From: Microcella flavibacter
GTDB lineage: Bacteria > Actinomycetota > Actinomycetes > Actinomycetales > Microbacteriaceae
Direction of reading: 5' to 3'
Assembly: GCF_012530535.1 (NCBI RefSeq)
Contig: NZ_CP051299.1
Coordinates: 868,001-932,000 of the forward strand
DNA length: 64,000 bases
Positions 39,759 through 48,724 of the stretch are shown one piece after another (position 1 is the first letter of the stretch; each line of letters starts with the position of its first letter). The position numbers were made by a program, and so were the translations under genes. The notes under the pieces are model-generated. The model was not told the origin of the DNA and made no database searches. It saw only the letters and a list, made by a program, of their open reading frames with translations.

Positions 39759-40784
39759 CTAGATCGCGAGCCGCATGCGGCGGCTCTGCGAGTCCTCGTC
39801 GAGCTCGGCGATCGCGCCGCGCGACTTCACGAAGTCGCTGAACGACCGGAACCCGAGCACCTTCTCGTTGAAGGCCGGATCGAGGCGCACCATCTGCTTC
39901 TTGACCTCCGAGTTGTGCAGCCAGTCGGCGTCGTCGTCCTTCTCGTGGCTGAGTCGCAGGGCGCGCAGCAGCAGCGCGGTGGCGGCATCCTGCACGGGGT
40001 CGCCGATCGCGCCCGGGATGGTCGGGCCGGCCTTGGAGGAGGCGCGGCGCTTCACCGTCGGCGGCGCGACGAAGGCGACCTCGACCGAGCGCGCGGCGGC
40101 CTTCGCGTCGGGCTCGGCATCGGCCGGCGCGTCGGGCTCGCTCGCGGTCGCGGCGGCGGCCGGGGCATCCCGCTTGGGGGAGATGGCCGACGCAGGGCGG
40201 ATGCCCGGCATCGAGTCGTAGTCGGCGAACTCGTTGCACGCCGCGGCGAGCGACTTGCTCGTGCCGCCCGCGACCCCGACGCCCACCACGTACCGGCCGA
40301 GCCGCTTGCTGCGCTGCGCGAGCGGGATGTAGTCGCTGTCGCCCGCGGCGATGAGCACGTGGGTGAGGTCGGTGAGGCGGAACAGGTCCTCCATGACGTC
40401 GACCGCGAGGCGGATGTCGGCCCCGTTCTTCATCTGCTTGGTGGAGGGGAAGAGCTGGGTGAGGTCGACCGCGCGCTCGGTCAGCTGACCCTGGTAGCTC
40501 GCGTTGACGCCCACCGACCAGTCGGCGTAGGCGCGGCTGACGACGATCGTGCCGAACGAGCTGGCGTAGTCGAGGATCGCCGAGATGTCGACGGTGGCCG
40601 CGCGGATCTTCTCGCGCTGCTCGTCGGTCGCCCCCGTCAGCCCGGGGCCGAGGCGGTAGACGTTGTCCTTGCGCCAGGCGCCGCGACCGTGCACCTGGTC
40701 GTAGCGCGAGATGACGATGTTGTCGAAGTCGATGTAGACGGCGACGCGGTTCTCGTAGCTGCGCGTCTCGCTGCTGTCGGCCAT
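39759..40784 (-). CDS. NYN-domain protein with C-terminal OST-HTH/LOTUS-like domain
   Basis: 341 residues. The N-terminal NYN (PIN-like) domain spans about 10-190, with acidic residues Asp19 and Asp21 (VYIDFDNIVIS) and VLIAAGDSDYIPLAQRSKRLG. An Ala/Pro-rich linker follows (about 200-260). The last 75 residues (ALRLSHEKDDDADWLHNSEVKKQM, NEKVLGFRSFSDFVKSR) look like an OST-HTH/LOTUS domain. NYN domains are predicted RNases and LOTUS domains bind RNA, so an RNA-processing role is inferred. Confidence 0.87.
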   Translation of the reverse strand: MADSSETRSYENRVAVYIDFDNIVISRYDQVHGRGAWRKDNVYRLGPGLTGATDEQREKIRAATVDISAILDYASSFGTIVVSRAYADWSVGVNASYQGQLTERAVDLTQLFPSTKQMKNGADIRLAVDVMEDLFRLTDLTHVLIAAGDSDYIPLAQRSKRLGRYVVGVGVAGGTSKSLAAACNEFADYDSMPGIRPASAISPKRDAPAAAATASEPDAPADAEPDAKAAARSVEVAFVAPPTVKRRASSKAGPTIPGAIGDPVQDAATALLLRALRLSHEKDDDADWLHNSEVKKQMVRLDPAFNEKVLGFRSFSDFVKSRGAIAELDEDSQSRRMRLAI

Positions 40785-40911
40785 GAGCCACCTCTCTCGG
40801 TGCCGAGCGGCGCGCCCGGCGGCTCCAGTCTCTCAGTCCGCGTCGCCCTCGCGGCGCTCCGCCCCGCCTCGGCGGCAGCGCCACCACGCCGCGGCTGAGA
40901 AATCAACCCCC

Positions 40912-40940
40912 TGACGAGGGCGCGGCGATGTTCGTACTGT
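40912..40940 (+). promoter_or_regulatory. promoter of the DUF5519-like gene
   Basis: TGACGA (40912-40917) and TACTGT (40935-40940) with a 17-base spacer, about 58 bases before the ATG at 40998. The -35 match is moderate. Confidence 0.4.
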
Positions 40941-40997
40941 GAACAGTGGCGCTGAGGGATCATCCGATCCCCGCCCACGACGGCGAGGGGCGACACC

Positions 40998-41534
40998 ATG
41001 ACCGACACCATGTCGAATGCGACGACGGGGGCTCTGCTCCCCCGCGTCGGCCCCCTCCCGCGGCTCGACCAGGACGGCCCGCACTGGCAGCGCGAGCAGT
41101 GCGCCGCACCCGCGCTCTGGGTCGCGACCTGGGACGCCCTGCGCGACATCCCCGGCGTCATCATCGGCCCGAGCAGCATGGCCGAGCCGGATGCGCGGGC
41201 GGTGCTCGTGCCGCAGGTGACGAACCCCGTCGAGGGCACCTCGTTCTCGCCGGTCGGCGCGCCGCTCGAGCCCGCTCACCTGCACGGCCCGCGCGATACG
41301 AGCCTGCACGTCGTGCTGCCGCGCTCCCGCGGCGCCGAGGTCGTCGAGAACGGCTGGGGAGTGCCCTGCCCCTACGGCCGGTACGGCACCGAGCTCATCC
41401 TCTTCGCCCCGCGCGACGAGGTCGAGCTCTCGGTCGTCGTGGGCCTGGCGCGCGAGGGCGTGCTCTGGGCGCTGCGCGAGAACGCGGTCACGACGTTCCG
41501 GCGGCCGGTGCTCGAGACCCGCTTCGCCCTCTAG
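40998..41534 (+). CDS. luciferase-like/DUF5519 family protein
   Basis: 178 residues. The C-terminal half (SLHVVLPRSRGAEVVENGWGVPCPYG, then ELILFAPRDEVELSVVVGL) resembles the small luciferase/DUF5519 family, named from similarity to a domain of bacterial luciferase-associated proteins; no activity is known. No signal peptide. The promoter candidate at 40912-40940 faces this gene, diverging from the NYN gene. Confidence 0.6.
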   Translation: MTDTMSNATTGALLPRVGPLPRLDQDGPHWQREQCAAPALWVATWDALRDIPGVIIGPSSMAEPDARAVLVPQVTNPVEGTSFSPVGAPLEPAHLHGPRDTSLHVVLPRSRGAEVVENGWGVPCPYGRYGTELILFAPRDEVELSVVVGLAREGVLWALRENAVTTFRRPVLETRFAL

Positions 41535-41558
41535 CGACGGGGGCGTCGGCGCACGCCG

Positions 41559-41894
41559 TCAGCGCGCGAGCTTCGCCTGACCGGGGGGCGCCATCGACCC
41601 CAGCCGGGTCTCATCGGTCAGATCGAGCCCCTGCGAGCTCGACGCGAGCACGGCCAGCTGCTCGAGCCAATCGCGGTCGATCTCGGGATGGCGGCTGCCG
41701 CTGTAGCGGAAGTAGAGAGGGATCGACGAGTCGATCCAGATCGAGTTGCGGCCGACGCCGCCGTTCTCGCGCCAGCTGAAGAAGAAGTTCTCGCCGCGCC
41801 GCAGCTTCGTGGCCATCACGATCTGCACGTGCGCGAGCACGCGGTCGTCGAAGGCGATCTCGAGCGAGGGCGAGCCGTAGATCAGCGATCCCAT
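41559..41894 (-). CDS. DUF7882-type small protein
   Basis: 111 residues. MGSLIYGSPSLEIAFDDRVLAHVQIV, then KLRRGENFFFSW, then SIPLYFRYSGSRHPEIDRDWL, fits a small family found repeatedly in Microbacteriaceae and often mis-named ATP-dependent DNA ligase; the function is unknown. GGAGAG is seven bases before the ATG, and a TATATT -10 candidate lies at 41971-41976 on the minus strand. It converges on the DUF5519-like gene. Confidence 0.8.
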   Translation of the reverse strand: MGSLIYGSPSLEIAFDDRVLAHVQIVMATKLRRGENFFFSWRENGGVGRNSIWIDSSIPLYFRYSGSRHPEIDRDWLEQLAVLASSSQGLDLTDETRLGSMAPPGQAKLAR

Positions 41895-42078
41895 CGGACG
41901 TCTCTCCGACGCTCAGGGTCCTGCCCCGGTCCGCCGGGGGAGGCGGGTCGTGAGCGCAGCGCGTCGTGCTCAATATAACGGCATCGGTCCACCCCCGTCC
42001 GGGGGACATCCAGCGGGCGGCACCGCTCCTCGGCGCGTGCGTCGATTCCCGGCGAGAACCTGGCACAATGGAGCCACC

Positions 42079-42252
42079 ATGAAGATCCTCGCCGCCGTCG
42101 TGTCGCTCGCACTCTTCTTCGCGTCGTTCCCGCTCTTCGCGTACGCCTTCTGGGTGCCCGAGCAGTGGGCGGCCCTGGTCTTCTTCACCGGCATCATGTC
42201 GGTGACGCTGTCGCTCGCGATCCCGTTCAACCTGCTCGGCCGGCGCGACTAG
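42079..42252 (+). CDS. 57-residue membrane protein
   Basis: Two hydrophobic helices (about 4-25 and 31-51) joined by WVPEQW, with a short basic tail GRRD. It has a clear ATG behind GGAG. Small, conserved-looking and probably expressed, but no family is recognised. Confidence 0.7.
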   Translation: MKILAAVVSLALFFASFPLFAYAFWVPEQWAALVFFTGIMSVTLSLAIPFNLLGRRD

Positions 42253-42293
42253 TCCCGTTCCGCCGCCGGTTGCGCCTCAGGCCCGGCCGCGCC

Positions 42294-42788
42294 TCAGGCC
42301 GTCTCGAGGATCCGCTCGGTGAAGCGGCCCACCCGCTGCTGCAGTCCCGCGCTGCGACGCGCGATGAGCTCGTCCCGCATGAGCAGCATCTCGCTCTGAC
42401 CGGGGAAGATGCGGATCATGATCGGGCACGCCAGATCGGCGCAGATGTAGGTGCCGATCGAGTTTCCCTCGCGACCCGACTCGCCGCCGCGGGCGGCGGA
42501 GAACATCAGCACCTGCGTCGCCGGCTGCGGCGTGTGGCAGAGCGAGCAGATCGCCCCGATGCCGGGGCGCAGGCTGTTGGATGCGGCGCGCACCATCATG
42601 CCCACGGGGCGGTCGCCCACCCACGCGACGATGTAGCCGCGCTGCGAGCCCTGCGGGTCGCGCCAGCCGAGGAACTCGCGCTCCTCCCACACCATCTCGT
42701 GCAGGCCGGGCAGCTGCATGCGCTCGATCTCCGCGGCGGAGGCGTTGACGATGGAGGAGCGGATCTGCTCGGCGGTCAGCGGTTTCAT
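42294..42788 (-). CDS. FBP-domain treble-clef zinc-finger protein
   Basis: 164 residues. CSLCHTPQ and YICADLAC provide the four zinc ligands, and LGWRDPQGSQRGYIVAW is the preceding conserved strand. This matches the C-terminal domain of the elongation-factor-G-binding protein FBP, which rescues EF-G from fusidic acid, so a ribosome-associated role is inferred. The ATG overlaps the stop of the upstream Asp23-related gene by four bases. Confidence 0.85.
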   Translation of the reverse strand: MKPLTAEQIRSSIVNASAAEIERMQLPGLHEMVWEEREFLGWRDPQGSQRGYIVAWVGDRPVGMMVRAASNSLRPGIGAICSLCHTPQPATQVLMFSAARGGESGREGNSIGTYICADLACPIMIRIFPGQSEMLLMRDELIARRSAGLQQRVGRFTERILETA

Positions 42789-43183
42789 CCCAGCCAGGCT
42801 ACGTCACCCTCCGGCGAGTCGACCTGGGCGAGATCGGGCCCGGCGGGCAGCGCGGCCTGAGCCGGCGGCGTGACGCGGCGGATGCGCACGGTGATCGAGG
42901 CGCCCTCGCCGAGCATCCGTCGAAGGGATGCGGCGACCGCCCGCGCGGTCGCCGGCGCCTGCGCGCTGCTCTCGACCGCGATGGCGACGAGCACGGCGAG
43001 CGTGCCGTCCGCGCCGGTCTGCACGATGCTGCGCGCGGGGCGCTGCTGTCCGGCCGCGAGCTCGCGGGCCGCGTGGCGGAGGGCCGCGCGCGCGGGGAAC
43101 AGGGCGCGCACGCCCGTCACGGCGAGCACCGCCTCGTCGACCAGGCGAGCCTGTTCCTCGGGGCGCGGGTCGACGCCGCTCAT
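42785..43183 (-). CDS. small Asp23-operon protein, function unknown
   Basis: 132 residues, with a helix-rich N-terminus (EEQARLVDEAVLAVTGVRALFPARAALRHAARELA) and a beta-rich C-terminus including ITVRIRRV. It may itself be a diverged Asp23-like domain. Strong GGAGGA ribosome-binding site; it overlaps both neighbours by four bases, so it is a middle member of a three-gene operon. Confidence 0.75.
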   Translation of the reverse strand: MSGVDPRPEEQARLVDEAVLAVTGVRALFPARAALRHAARELAAGQQRPARSIVQTGADGTLAVLVAIAVESSAQAPATARAVAASLRRMLGEGASITVRIRRVTPPAQAALPAGPDLAQVDSPEGDVAWLG

Positions 43184-43647
43184 GATTCCTCCTCGGTGCC
43201 GCTGCCGGTGCTGTGCTCGATGCCGGTGTAGACGGGGTGCACGTCGTCGACGATGATGTCGATGCCGGTCACGGCGAGCTCGGTGTGGGTGAGCAGCGCG
43301 GTGGTGACCGCGTCGCGCACGCTGTCGGCGAGCTCGGCGAGGGGCCGCACGAGCGCGGCGCTGATGCGCACGGTCACGCCCACGGGCTCGCCGGCGCTCG
43401 CGTCGCCGTCGAGCTGCACGCGCCCCACGATGACGCCGGGCACGCCGTCGCCCGCGGCCCGCACGAGCTCGCGCACGGCGCCCTCGGAGATGGTGATCTC
43501 GACGCTCGGGTCGCTGTCGCTGAGCGGCAGGTCGCGGCCGGCGCGCAGGTCGGTCTCGAGGCCGTCGAGCACGCGGGCGATCCAGTCGGCCGGCATCGCG
43601 AGCCTGCTGGCCTCGTCGTCGACGAGGTCGAGGCTGAGGGCCCGCAT
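43180..43647 (-). CDS. Asp23/Gls24-like envelope stress protein
   Basis: 155 residues from ATG at 43647. VEITISEGAVRELVRAAGDGVPGVIVGRVQL, then VTVRISAALVRPLAELADSVRDAVTTALLTHTELAVTGIDIIVDDVHP, is a typical Asp23 (DUF322) pattern. These proteins sit under the membrane and respond to envelope or alkaline stress. The start is uncertain: an in-frame GTG 30 bases upstream follows a GGGGG stretch. First gene of an operon with four-base overlaps. Confidence 0.8.
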   Translation of the reverse strand: MRALSLDLVDDEASRLAMPADWIARVLDGLETDLRAGRDLPLSDSDPSVEITISEGAVRELVRAAGDGVPGVIVGRVQLDGDASAGEPVGVTVRISAALVRPLAELADSVRDAVTTALLTHTELAVTGIDIIVDDVHPVYTGIEHSTGSGTEEES

Positions 43648-43959
43648 GCGGCGCAGTCGCCTGCCGCGCCGCACGGCACCCCCGTCACCGGTCCGAGCGT
43701 CAGCGCGCGCCTCCAGCTGCCCGTCGACGAGCCAAATCCGACGGGCGCTTAGCGCACGCAGGTGTCCGGGCGGGGGCGGAACGGGGCCCCCGCGCTGTGA
43801 ATGCGTCGGTGCCGGGCGCATGCTCGGCCCGCTGGCGGACGATGCGCGGGCGCCGCCCAGCGACACGCCCGCCCGGCCTGCATAGCTTCATTTCTGCGCG
43901 GTCATCCGATCGCGGGGGCGCCCCCGGCGCCCGACCTCTCACGAGAGAAGATTCATCTC
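43648..43959. other. divergent intergenic region, 312 bases
   Basis: Between the Asp23-like operon and the fasciclin gene. Apart from the fasciclin promoter (43860-43888) it shows only GC-rich sequence and no credible gene. Confidence 0.6.
43860..43888 (+). promoter_or_regulatory. promoter of the fasciclin gene
   Basis: GCGACA (43860-43865), a 17-base spacer and TAGCTT (43883-43888), giving a leader of about 65 bases to the ATG at 43960. Confidence 0.45.
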
Positions 43960-44358
43960 ATGGCCACCATCGTCGAAACCGCCGTCTCGGCCGGATCGTT
44001 CACCACCCTCGTCGCCGCCGTCACCGCCGCCGACCTCGTCGACACCCTCAACAGCGACGGCCCGTTCACGGTCTTCGCCCCGACCGACGAGGCCTTCGCG
44101 GCGCTGCCCGAGGGCACCGTCGAGGCGCTCCTCGCCGACATCCCCAAGCTCACCGAGATCCTCACCTTCCACGTCGTGGCCGGTGCGGTGCACGCCGCCG
44201 ACGTGACCGACGGCCTCGCCGCCGCGACCGTCAACGGCAAGGAGCTGCACTTCTCGACCACCGACGGCGTGACCGTCAACGGTGCCAAGGTCGTCACGGC
44301 CGACATCGTGTGCGACAACGGCGTGATCCACGTCATCGACGCGGTGCTGCTGCCGTAG
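43960..44358 (+). CDS. fasciclin (FAS1) domain protein
   Basis: 132 residues, a single FAS1 domain. The H1 motif [13 protein letters not shown] and the H2 motif [10 protein letters not shown] are clear. Secreted relatives mediate adhesion, but no signal peptide is present here (METs start MATIVETAV), so export is not supported. AGAAG precedes the ATG. A 14-bp-stem terminator follows 15 bases after the stop. Confidence 0.88.
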   Translation: MATIVETAVSAGSFTTLVAAVTAADLVDTLNSDGPFTVFAPTDEAFAALPEGTVEALLADIPKLTEILTFHVVAGAVHAADVTDGLAAATVNGKELHFSTTDGVTVNGAKVVTADIVCDNGVIHVIDAVLLP

Positions 44359-44373
44359 TCCTTCTTCAGGACG

Positions 44374-44412
44374 GAGAAGAGGCGGGCCCCCGAAGGGAGC
44401 CCGCCTCTTCTC
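44374..44412. terminator. bidirectional terminator between fasciclin and YceI genes
   Basis: Perfect 14-bp stem GAGAAGAGGCGGGC (44374-44387) with its complement (44399-44412) and an 11-base loop, between convergent genes. Confidence 0.85.
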
Positions 44413-44442
44413 ATGCGCGCGGCCGCGGCCGCGCCATCCCGA

Positions 44443-45000
44443 TCAGGCCTCGAGCGCGAACTGGGCGTCGATGGTGATGGTGACCTCGTCGCCGAGGAGG
44501 AAGCCGCCGGCCTCGAGCGGGGCGTTCCAGCTGACGCCGAAGTCGTGGCGGTTGATGACCGCGGTGCCGTTCGCGGCGGCCTTCGTGGCGCCCCACGGGT
44601 CCTTCGCGATGCCGGCGAACTCGCCCTTCAGGGTGACCGGCTTGGTGACGCCGCGCAGGGTCAGCTCGCCGTCGAGCAGCAGGGCGTCGCCCTCGACGCG
44701 GATGCCGGTCGAGCGGAACGTCATCGTCGGGAACTCGTCCGGCGCGAAGAAGTCGTTGCTGCGCAGGTGCTGGTCGCGGTCCTTGTTGTTGGTGTTGATC
44801 GACTTGACGTCGATCGTGACCTCGACGGAGGAGTCGAGGGGGTTCTCGGCGGCGTGCACCACGCCGTCGACGGTCTCGAAGGCGCCGCGCACCTTGCTGA
44901 TGGCGAGGTGGCGCACGGTGAAGCCGACCTCGGTGTGGGTGGGGTCGAGCTTCCAGGTTCCGGCGACGTACCCGGGGATGCTCTCGGCGGTGATGGTCAT
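44443..45000 (-). CDS. YceI family protein
   Basis: 185 residues. WKLDPTHTEVGFTVRHLAISKVRGAF is the classic YceI start, followed by the lipocalin-like barrel (SSVEVTIDVKSI, LTLRGVTKPVTLKGEF). Relatives bind polyisoprenoids or respond to base or osmotic stress. No signal peptide is seen, as in many actinobacterial members. GGAGT precedes the ATG. Confidence 0.92.
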   Translation of the reverse strand: MTITAESIPGYVAGTWKLDPTHTEVGFTVRHLAISKVRGAFETVDGVVHAAENPLDSSVEVTIDVKSINTNNKDRDQHLRSNDFFAPDEFPTMTFRSTGIRVEGDALLLDGELTLRGVTKPVTLKGEFAGIAKDPWGATKAAANGTAVINRHDFGVSWNAPLEAGGFLLGDEVTITIDAQFALEA

Positions 45001-45136
45001 GAGTGACTCCTTCGTGGTGGTGCGATGGTCAGGAGGAGCGCCCGCGGACGCGCCGGTCTATACAATCGCATAGATTTCGGCCGTATTCCCGATCCACAGG
45101 TTTTTCTCGTCGTGCGGCGTGCGGTTCACTGAGGGG

Positions 45137-46699
45137 GTGATCTCCGCGCCGCTCGACGACCCCGCCCGCGCCCTCGTCGATCGCCTGCGCGACGACCTCC
45201 TCGCCGCCGAGTACACCGTCGACGCCCTGCGCCGCCTCTGGGGCGATGAGGCGGATGCCGCACTCGCGCGCGCGGACCGCGTTCCCGCCCGGCGGGCGCT
45301 CGCCGCCCTCGACCCCGCACCGGCCGCCGCGGTGCTCGCCGCCCTGCACGTGCTCGGCGATCCGGTCGACGAGCGGGATCTCGCCAGGGCGCTCCCCGCG
45401 CTCGGGGTCGCGGGTGCGGCCGAGCTCGGGCTCGTCGCCGTCGTCGACGGCCGGGTCGCGCCGCTGCTCGACCTGCGGCCGTACGCGGCGCTCGACGCGG
45501 GCGGCGCCGCCTCCTGGTGGATCGTCTCCGACCTCGGCGAACGGCACCATGCGGGGGCGCTGCCCGCCGACCACGTGCTGGGGGTCGGCGGCGCCTCGCT
45601 GACGCTCGCCGGGCTCATCCCGACCTCCGCGGCCGAGCGCGTGCTCGACCTCGGCACCGGCTGCGGCATCCAGTCGCTGCACGCCGCCCGCCATGCCGAC
45701 GCGGTCGTCGCCACCGATCTCTCGGAGCGCGCGGTGCGGCTCGCCGCGATCACCCTGCGCCTCGCCGGTGCCGAGGCCGTCGCCGATCGGGTCGCGCTGC
45801 GGCAGGGCGACCTCTACGCGCCGGTCGCGGGCGAGCGCTTCGACCGCATCGTCTCGAACCCGCCCTTCGTCATCACCCCGCGCCGCGACGGTGTGCCGCT
45901 CTACGAGTACCGCGACGGCGGCCGCGTCGGCGACGGCATCGTCGAGGAGGTCGTGCGCGGCGCCGCCGAGCACCTCGTCGAGGGCGGCACCGCCCACCTG
46001 CTCGGCAACTGGGAGTACCGCGACGCGCTCGGCGGCGACGGGCTCGTACGCGTGCGGCGTTGGGCCGAGGAGGCGGGGCTCGACGCGTGGATCGTCGAGC
46101 GCGAGCGCCAGAGCCCGGCGCAGTACGCCGAGACGTGGATCCGCGACGGCGGCACCCTCGTCGGCAGCGACGACTTCGAGCGGTTGGCGGGGGAGTGGCT
46201 CGACGACTTCGCCGCCCGCGGCGTCACCGGCGTCGGCTTCGGCTACGTCGTGCTGCGCCGCCCGCGCACCGGGGCGCCCGCCCGGCTGCTGCGCAGCGAG
46301 CGCCTGCCCGAGCCGCTCGGCGCCGCCCCCACCGGCATCGGCGACCACCTCATGGCGGGCATCGCCGCGCACGACGCCACGGCGCCCCTCGACGACGCCG
46401 CGCTCGCCGAGCTGCGTCTGCACGTGGCCGGCGACGTCACCGAGGAGCGCCACCAGTGGCCCGGCGCGGAGGGGCCGACCGTGATCCGGCTGCGCCAGGG
46501 CGGCGGCTTCGGCCGCACCGTCGACGCGGACGCCGCGCTGGCCGGCCTCGTCGGCGCCTGCGACGGCGAGCTCTCGGTCGGGCGCATCATCGGCGCGCTC
46601 GCCGCCCTGCTCGAGGTCGACGAGGCCTCGCTCTCGGCCGAGCTGCTGCCGACCGTGCGCGAGCTGCTGCTGATCGGGATGCTCGTCCTCGAGCCCTGA
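45137..46699 (+). CDS. class I SAM-dependent methyltransferase with N- and C-terminal extensions
   Basis: 520 residues from GTG at 45137. The N-terminal 150 residues resemble the helical DUF7059-type region. The methyltransferase core has VLDLGTGCGIQSLHAARH (motif I) and FDRIVSNPPFVITP; the NPPF motif is typical of enzymes that methylate glutamine or nucleobase amines. The C-terminal 150 residues form a winged-helix-like extension. Target unknown. TTCACT lies six bases before this GTG, which could be a leaderless -10; GTG at 45119 is the alternative. Confidence 0.85.
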   Translation: MISAPLDDPARALVDRLRDDLLAAEYTVDALRRLWGDEADAALARADRVPARRALAALDPAPAAAVLAALHVLGDPVDERDLARALPALGVAGAAELGLVAVVDGRVAPLLDLRPYAALDAGGAASWWIVSDLGERHHAGALPADHVLGVGGASLTLAGLIPTSAAERVLDLGTGCGIQSLHAARHADAVVATDLSERAVRLAAITLRLAGAEAVADRVALRQGDLYAPVAGERFDRIVSNPPFVITPRRDGVPLYEYRDGGRVGDGIVEEVVRGAAEHLVEGGTAHLLGNWEYRDALGGDGLVRVRRWAEEAGLDAWIVERERQSPAQYAETWIRDGGTLVGSDDFERLAGEWLDDFAARGVTGVGFGYVVLRRPRTGAPARLLRSERLPEPLGAAPTGIGDHLMAGIAAHDATAPLDDAALAELRLHVAGDVTEERHQWPGAEGPTVIRLRQGGGFGRTVDADAALAGLVGACDGELSVGRIIGALAALLEVDEASLSAELLPTVRELLLIGMLVLEP

Positions 46700-46728
46700 G
46701 GCCGACCGGTGCCCGTCGACGGGGCGCG

Positions 46729-47607
46729 TCAGACCGTGGCGGAGGGCCGAGCCGCCGCGCGGCGAGGCATCCGCCAGCGCGGCACCGCGATGAGGATCGC
46801 GGCCGCGCTCAGCGCGATGCCGAGCTGCCCGAAGGCCCAGCCCGCGCCGGTCGCGGTCGCGCCGCCGAGGCCGAGCACGTCGCCGAGCTCCTGTGCGACG
46901 ACGAACGCCGGGGCGCCGGACGCCACGACGGCGGCGCTGCCCAGCACGCAGGCGAGCACGGCGAGGCGCCGCGCGGGCAGCAGGCGCTCGAGCGCCGTGC
47001 TGCGGCGCAGGCCGGCGACGGCCACGATGAGGGCGAGCAGCACCGCGAGGGCTCCCCACAGCACGACCCCGACGATGAAGCCCGAGCTGCCGACCCCGCC
47101 CCAGCGCGCGTAGACGTCCCCGAGCGGGATGCCCGGCGCGAGCTGCTGCGGAATGCCGACCAGCAGCACGCCGAGCCCGAGCGCCGCGAGCGCGGCGAGG
47201 CCTGCGGCGAGCATCCCGCCCGCGACGCGGCGGTCAGCCGGAGCGCGCGCGGCCCGCTCCTCGCCCTCGCCGCCGATCTCGTGCCCCTGCGCGTCGAGGA
47301 TGCGGATGCGCGGCGCCGCCGGCGCGGCCGGGTCGAGCGTTCCGCGGTCGGCCGCGGCGGCGACGCGTTCGAGCCGCCGCACGCCGGCGCGCACGGCGAG
47401 CACGTTGAGCAGGCCGCCGGCGAGCAGCAGCAGCAGGCCGAGGATCGGCGCCGCCGTGCCCCAGCCGAGCATGACCGCGGTCATCGTGCTACCCGTGCCG
47501 GGCGCGATCGCCGCCTCGCCGCCGGGGGAGACGATCCACGCGACGAAGAGCACGGGCGCGAGCAGCAGGCAGGCGATGCCGGCGCGGAGGAGGGCGAGAG
47601 CGCGCAT
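46729..47607 (-). CDS. polytopic membrane protein, function unknown
   Basis: 292 residues with about six hydrophobic segments and a hydrophilic loop at about 72-125 (GTLDPAAPAAPRIRILDAQGHEIGG). No transporter or enzyme motif was recognised. GGAGACTCCC precedes the ATG. Divergent from the aldo/keto reductase gene. Confidence 0.75.
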   Translation of the reverse strand: MRALALLRAGIACLLLAPVLFVAWIVSPGGEAAIAPGTGSTMTAVMLGWGTAAPILGLLLLLAGGLLNVLAVRAGVRRLERVAAAADRGTLDPAAPAAPRIRILDAQGHEIGGEGEERAARAPADRRVAGGMLAAGLAALAALGLGVLLVGIPQQLAPGIPLGDVYARWGGVGSSGFIVGVVLWGALAVLLALIVAVAGLRRSTALERLLPARRLAVLACVLGSAAVVASGAPAFVVAQELGDVLGLGGATATGAGWAFGQLGIALSAAAILIAVPRWRMPRRAAARPSATV

Positions 47608-47687
47608 GGGAGTCTCCTTCGTGCCGATTCGGATCGGCGACCGGCATGCGACACGATATCGAGACCGTCTGAATCGAGGAGAGACCC

Positions 47688-48707
47688 ATGAAGCAGCGTT
47701 TGCTCGGCCGTTCCGGCACCGTCGTCAGCGAGGTCGCCCTCGGCACCATGACCTTCGGCATGGAGGCGGACGAGGCCGAGAGCCACGCCATGCTCGACGC
47801 CTTCGCGGCCGCCGGCGGCACCCTCATCGACACCGCCGACGTCTACAGCCGCGGCATCAGCGAGAGCATCATCGGCCGCTGGCTCGCCGCGAACCCCGAC
47901 CAGGCCGAGGTGATGGTCATCGCCTCGAAGGCCCGCTTCGCGATGGGGGAGGATGCCAACGACCTCGGCAGCTCGCGCCGCCACCTGCGCCGCGCGATCG
48001 ACGCGTCGCGGCAGCGCCTCGGGGTCGACTGCCTCGACCTGTTCCAGCTGCACGCCTGGGATCCGCTGACGCCCATCGAGGAGACGCTGTCGGCCATCGA
48101 CGACGAGATCCGCGCCGGGCGCATCGCGTACTGGGGCGTGTCGAATTTCACCGGCTGGCAGCTCACGAAGGCCGTGCACCTCGCCGCCGCGCGCGGCATG
48201 GACGCGCCCGTCACCATCCAGCCGCAGTACTCGCTGCTGTCGCGCGAGATCGAGTTCGAGATCGTGCCCGCCGCGCTCGATGCCGGGCTCGGGCTGCTGC
48301 CCTGGGGTCCGCTCGCGGGCGGCTGGCTCACCGGCAAGTACCGCCGCGACACCGCGCCGACGGGCGCGACCCGGCTCGGCGAGGATCCGGACCGCGGCAT
48401 GGAGGCCTACGGGCGCCGCTCGGCCGACGAGCGCACCTGGGCGGTGCTGGATGCTCTGCACGCGGTCGCCGACGAGCACGCCGCCCCGCCCGCGTCGATC
48501 GCGCTCGCGTGGCTGCAGGGCCGCCCGGGCATGACCTCGGTGATCCTCGGCGCGCGCACCGTCGCGCAGCTCGAGCAGAACATGGCCGCGGGCGACCTCG
48601 AGCTGAGCGCCGAGCAGCGCGCGCGCCTCGACGCCGCGAGCGCCCCCGCGGCGCCCGACTACCCCTACGGCGAACTCGGCGTGGAGCAGCGGGCCCGGCG
48701 CCTGTAG
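47688..48707 (+). CDS. aldo/keto reductase
   Basis: 339 residues. The catalytic tetrad is visible as Asp48 and Tyr53 (LIDTADVYSRG), Lys81 (VIASKARF) and His122 (LFQLHAWDP). VILGARTVAQLEQNMAA near the end is the NADP(H)-binding loop. It is of the AKR11/YajO-like type, reducing carbonyls; substrate unknown. GAGGAGA precedes the ATG. Confidence 0.92.
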   Translation: MKQRLLGRSGTVVSEVALGTMTFGMEADEAESHAMLDAFAAAGGTLIDTADVYSRGISESIIGRWLAANPDQAEVMVIASKARFAMGEDANDLGSSRRHLRRAIDASRQRLGVDCLDLFQLHAWDPLTPIEETLSAIDDEIRAGRIAYWGVSNFTGWQLTKAVHLAAARGMDAPVTIQPQYSLLSREIEFEIVPAALDAGLGLLPWGPLAGGWLTGKYRRDTAPTGATRLGEDPDRGMEAYGRRSADERTWAVLDALHAVADEHAAPPASIALAWLQGRPGMTSVILGARTVAQLEQNMAAGDLELSAEQRARLDAASAPAAPDYPYGELGVEQRARRL

Positions 48708-48712
48708 TCCAG

Positions 48713-48718
48713 TACGGT
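48713..48718 (+). promoter_or_regulatory. -10 box of the DUF3097 gene, leaderless type
   Basis: TACGGT then CGCCGG and GTG at 48725. The box lies in the 17-base gap after the aldo/keto reductase stop. Confidence 0.55.
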
Positions 48719-48724
48719 CGCCGG

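Noticed and set aside
40998-41534. Light-producing luciferase
   Set aside because: The family name comes from weak domain similarity; no lux-type substrate genes are present and the protein is only 178 residues.
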